Shown here: piece by piece, positions 61,201 through 64,000 of the stretch
Position numbering within the stretch: position 1 is the stretch's first letter
How the letters are laid out: each line of letters begins with the position of its first letter
Source: Turritopsis dohrnii
Lineage: Eukaryota > Cnidaria > Hydrozoa > Anthoathecata > Oceaniidae
Length of the DNA stretch: 64,000 bases
Assembly: GCA_027922465.2 (NCBI GenBank)
Contig: BQMF02000670.1
Location: 114,384 to 178,383, forward strand
Reading direction: 5' to 3'
Made by a program: the position numbers and the translations under genes
Notes under the pieces: generated by a model
Databases searched by the model: none
What the model was told of the DNA's origin: nothing
The model's input: the letters and a program-made list of their open reading frames with translations, nothing else

Positions 61201-61968
61201 TTCATCCGTGGATGGGTGGAAAACTAAATGGATGTATAGCTCCAAAGAAACTGATCTTCATTTTATTTTAGTTGATAAAAAAGGAAAAAGCAACGCGGTG
61301 GTTGGAATGATAGTGAAGCCACTGAAAGATGCGACCGAAATTCTTATGGACGACACACTGGAGCCTGCGACGCCAGTAAAGTAAGGATCCTGTCATGGAC
61401 ATTTTTTGTTGTATTTTATTTCGAACCTTGTTTTACTTTGTTGAAATTCCTTATAAGTCTTAAAGAGTATTCATGTGAAGGATGACAGTGTGGTAAGAGT
61501 TTGCCTTCATATCGACTGCATGATTTTTATCTGCGATAACTCAACTGCGCTCAGTGAATCTGTCTAGTTAGGGAATGGTGTCCAGTGTACATAGTGGAAT
61601 TAGCCTACTGTTGATAGAGGTTGTTATTAAATTAATTAAGGAAGCTGCGAAAATACTCTTACGATATGGCGCTCCAATTAGTTCAGGGCCGCCTGCTCGT
61701 GTAAGATGTACATTGCTTTAGTTCATAATGCATATCTGAAATGAATTTTGAATTTTATTGTTCATATCCTTTCCACTTCAGATCGAATGGTGAGCCGATG
61801 CGAAGTGTTTCATCAAATTCCCTCCAAAGACCACCTTCGTACACAGAAGCTGTTGGTGATGAGGACGACTGTAGCCTTGATGACTATGGGGAGGATACGA
61901 AATTTAATGAAGATGGCTCGTTCATAGGGCAATATGGCGATGAAGCTAAAAAACCATTAAAAGTTTAA
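49284..61968 (+). CDS. L1CAM/neuroglian-family adhesion molecule
   Basis: Nineteen exons close in phase to 1281 residues. They are 49284-49335, 49515-49799, 53836-54177, 54315-54417, 54498-54706, 54852-54993, 55193-55323, 55440-55715, 55818-56147, 56798-57204, 58522-58741, 59214-59311, 59508-59709, 59812-60111, 60209-60337, 60577-60596, 60746-61049, 61272-61380 and 61782-61968. Order: signal peptide (1-17), six Ig domains (about 20-620, each with its Cys pair and Trp), five fibronectin III domains (about 625-1137), one membrane span (1152-1174) and a tail of about 106 residues. The tail has RRGGKY, like the ERM-binding KGGKY of L1, a PPSY WW-type motif and FNEDGSFIGQYG, the ankyrin-binding FIGQY signature (1267-1271). 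It ends PLKV, a possible class II PDZ ligand. L1 proteins mediate cell-cell adhesion and couple the membrane to ankyrin-spectrin; the neural role is inference here. Confidence 0.96.
49800..53835. other. L1-type gene, 4-kb intron 2
   Basis: No coding exon seen. It contains partial copies of the ~450-bp repeat at 50410-50530 (gatgcaatgcaatgatttcc), 51215-51265 (gactagccgcccaggcagcg) and 53130-53640. The block tctaaaataaaagtg with gcgaattagtataataag recurs next to them. The region 52500-52850 has two related segments (cctgttcttttattaatcta at 52551 and 52750), an old tandem duplication of about 200 bp. Confidence 0.6.
53130..53640 (+). repeat. ~450-bp repeat copy in L1 intron 2
   Basis: Starts gactagccgcccaggcagcg and continues with the family blocks gagatatcatcaatcaaaga, gatgacgtcatagccgcagt, cgtcacccgtatcgcggacc and ttggggatgcaatgcaatga. 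The usual cggctattaatatata end is replaced by other sequence. Confidence 0.65.
55147..55190. repeat. (attat)n microsatellite abutting a splice acceptor
   Basis: About 44 bp of attat/attatat repeats end directly at the TATAG acceptor of L1-type exon 7 (55193). No pyrimidine tract is present. Confidence 0.85.
56283..56452 (+). other. Candidate alternative terminal exon of the L1-type gene
   Basis: A good acceptor (ttcccattgcag at 56271-56282) opens a 170-nt stretch that is in phase with exon 9 (phase 1). It reads AMVAITNTLIVNGEFAEN and LTQLENLGKGQVDLF for 56 residues to TGA at 56450-56452. Base composition is more coding-like than the flanking intron. If used, it would end the protein after the sixth Ig domain without membrane anchor. 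It could also be an inserted exon fragment from another gene; I do not recognise the peptide. Confidence 0.4.
57612..58496. mobile_element. Foldback element in L1 intron 10
   Basis: Large imperfect palindrome. attaaggatagtctctaact (57615) pairs with ggttagagactatccttaag (58469), agctccaagtcccct (57974) with aggggacttggagct (58270), and ttgcctcactttttt (58053) with gaaaaagtgaggcaa (58191). Arms are about 400 bp around a short centre near 58130. No coding frame. Probably a long-TIR MITE. Confidence 0.72.
58838..58957 (-). mobile_element. 109-bp-family MITE
   Basis: One end reads acagtgggcaaaatcgtcca, the other aacaaatgtgctggctgg. The body is the reverse complement of the family (atttctgtagaaaggcactc). 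Intronic in the L1-type gene; a ccgtatttcctttaataat fragment of another MITE follows at 59041. Confidence 0.75.
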
Positions 61969-63044
61969 ATGGAACTTTAGTAGATGTATAAAATATTATT
62001 GTAATTCGTGATTGTTATTTATTTTCATATTTTTACTTTTTATAAATACTGTTTATTATTAATATCTAGAGGTTATAAGATGGTTCGCCCCCTGTTTTTA
62101 TTTACACTGTGTAAATATACGACATTTATGTATACTTCGCTATAACATTAGCATCGAGAGTATGTTGCTTTCTAAGTTGATCAGAATTTGAATCATTCGC
62201 TACGTTGTGACATGACCACTGCTTTGCATCGTTTGAAAATAGTCGTCTATCATATGAAAAAAAAATGCACCAATCCGTTTCCATCACGTGATAGAAATGA
62301 ACCGATCCGTTTCCATCACCTGTAAAAATGTACAGATCCGTGTTCGATAAAAATGAAATGTACAAGTGCTTGGTGTTTTAATCCAGATTGATTAAATCAA
62401 AGCATGAATATTGAGTCTGCTAAATGATGTGTCTTACATGCGATCATTCCAAAAACGTATACATACCTTAATTTACAGCACGTCGTTTGGCTGTCTCAAA
62501 AGTATAAGAGAGATTTTTTTGTTTCAGTATTAAATGAAGGTAGTATGACATTTTAGATTTAATGTGGTGGACGAGGAGAAAGAAGTTAGTTCATCTGTTG
62601 TATGATGAAAGGTTTTTTTGAGGTTGGAATCTGTTAAATGGACGTCCTCTATAATGTCCGATATGCAGCTAGTCCACCATATTGACTGTTTATTGATATT
62701 TTCTTGACTATTGTTATTTTCACATGGGTATATTTATAGTCTTATAGATAATTTGAAGGGTTATATTTTTGCTTGAATGAAGATTTCCGTAATGTGTTAT
62801 CTAATCCGTTCGGATTGATCTTGGTCCGATTCATTTGATATGTAGCAGCTTGAAGAGCTGAGTATAGCTGTGAATTTTAAAAGTTTTTTTTTTTTTTTGA
62901 AAACTAAAAGATTTAACTTTGATACTTTGATTAATCGTTTTTACAGTCATGCCCTCACGCTTCATTGAAATTCCCAGATAACAGATTATATTTCACGAGT
63001 TAAGTTTCTATCTTTTCTTGACTTCTATAGCAATCCAGTGGGCA
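61969..63044. other. 3' flank of the L1-type gene
   Basis: Probably includes the 3' UTR; no AATAAA is seen close to the stop at 61968. At 62268-62350 three degenerate units of about 34 bp (ccgtttccatcacgtgatag, ccgtttccatcacctgtaa, ccgtgttcgataa) form a small tandem repeat. Nothing else is recognised. Confidence 0.5.
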
Positions 63045-63153
63045 AATTTGCTGAAAAATCACTGCGAAGGAGTGCATTTCTATAGAAAAACACACACTAT
63101 TTCAATAAAAACGCTCTTCATAGCAGTGACTTTTTGACGATTTTGCCCACTGG
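63045..63153 (+). mobile_element. 109-bp MITE, intact reference copy
   Basis: Terminal inverted repeats CCAGTGGGCAAATTTGCTG and (reversed) CCAGTGGGCAAAATCGTCA extend about 33 bp with few mismatches. The flanks are caat on both sides (63041-63044 and 63154-63157), a probable 4-bp target duplication. No coding capacity. This copy defines the family. Confidence 0.88.
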
Positions 63154-63157
63154 CAAT

Positions 63158-63891
63158 CCTTTAATGGTTAAAAGATTTCACTTGATTTGTAAAGAATCTA
63201 AATATTTTAAGAAAACTAGTCGCGATAGTTGATCATGCAAGTAATTTATTTGTTTTATAAAGCTTATCATCTAAAATGTCTTTCCAAGCTTCTGAATTTC
63301 CTTTCAGTTCCCAGGAGGTGTAGCATCATCGTTTTCCTCGATTAACCCGGACAGAAATAAGAAAGCTTTAAGTAACTAGCGGGGTGTTTGTTGAGATTGT
63401 AGAAACTCACGTCAAAAATCTTGAAAAAATGGTTGACGTCATTTGTGAACAATCCCTAAAGAAAAAACAGGTTATGTGTTCTTTCTATATATCCGACCTC
63501 ACTAACATGTGGTCATCACAAATGCTTTGATTGATTTAGGGTCTGGCATACTCTAAATATTTCGACAAAGGCAGTCTTTTAAGTATGGCAAGATACACAA
63601 TATTTCAAGTACAAATCGAGATCAAAGTGCCTGTCAGTGAAGAAAGCGCATATTTAATACAACGAATTGTTTAATGAGTATAGTGTAATATTGTGGCATA
63701 GTGTGACGGTGGCTACACTAATTTGGAACATGCACACCAAACAGATATCTACTTACGCAGATGAAAATTTTATAAAAATTTAAAAAAACTTTAAAAAACT
63801 CAAATCTTACTTTTTGTTATTTCTTAGGCCTAAGTCACACTAATGCTAATATGCCTTTTAAAAGTGTAAATAAGGCTTAACAAGTAATATC
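63158..63891. other. AT-rich flank, no gene seen
   Basis: Between two MITE copies. No open frame, RNA gene or further repeat that I can support. Confidence 0.5.
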
Positions 63892-64000
63892 CCAGCCGGC
63901 ACATTTGTTAAAAAATCACTGTGAAGGAGTGCATTTCTATACAAAATACACACAATTTCAATGAAAATGCTCTTCGTCGTAGTGACTTTTTGACGATTTT
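63892..64000 (+). mobile_element. 109-bp-family MITE, cut by the window end
   Basis: Begins ccagccggcacatttgtt and keeps the body gaaggagtgcatttctatac and gtgactttttgacgatttt; the last terminus falls outside the window. Confidence 0.8.

Overview
The window is nuclear DNA of an animal. Genes are split by GT-AG introns, the sequence is AT-rich, and transposons and short repeats fill much of the space. The gene families (an L1-type adhesion molecule with an ankyrin-binding tail, APEX2, GPI-anchored Ly6/uPAR proteins, a TEX36-like and an IHO1-like gene) are metazoan. A cnidarian, perhaps a hydrozoan, is my guess from base composition and transposon mix; nothing in the window proves it. There is no prokaryotic operon, CRISPR array or rRNA.

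Layout. 1-7.5 kb is a transposon graveyard: a PIF/Harbinger element with both its Myb/MADF-like and nuclease reading frames broken, a hAT-type MITE nested in it, a TA-flanked MITE, a foldback element with long inverted arms, and a second Harbinger relic. 9.99-14.22 kb (minus) is a seven-exon gene of the TEX36/HDNR family that I assembled from splice signals. 14.9-16.6 kb holds an unclassified repeat partly in tandem. 17.1-20.66 kb (minus) is a broken hAT transposon. 20.79-29.77 kb (plus) is a multi-exon coiled-coil gene resembling IHO1/CCDC36, a meiotic double-strand-break factor. 31.3-32.5 kb (minus) and 34.4-37.1 kb (plus) are two head-to-head paralogous Ly6/uPAR-domain genes with identical intron phases. 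38.1-44.1 kb (minus) is a complete APEX2 gene. 44.5-49.2 kb is intergenic and includes an old tandem duplication of about 1.06 kb. 49.3-62.0 kb (plus) is a complete 19-exon L1CAM/neuroglian gene. 62-64 kb is 3' flank with two copies of a 109-bp MITE.

The genes do not form a pathway. APEX2 acts in base-excision repair and checkpoint signalling, the IHO1-like protein (if correct) in meiotic break formation, the L1 and Ly6 proteins at the cell surface, and TEX36 relatives are testis/cilium-associated.

The most striking signal is in the second Ly6 gene. The 3' splice site of its last intron and the first 27 bases of its last exon are amplified into six perfect or near-perfect 43-bp tandem copies. 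Only the last acceptor keeps the frame into the GPI signal. Each of the other five would give the same short tail with no membrane anchor. A comparable case is the IHO1-like gene, where a splice-donor-containing motif has become a minisatellite.
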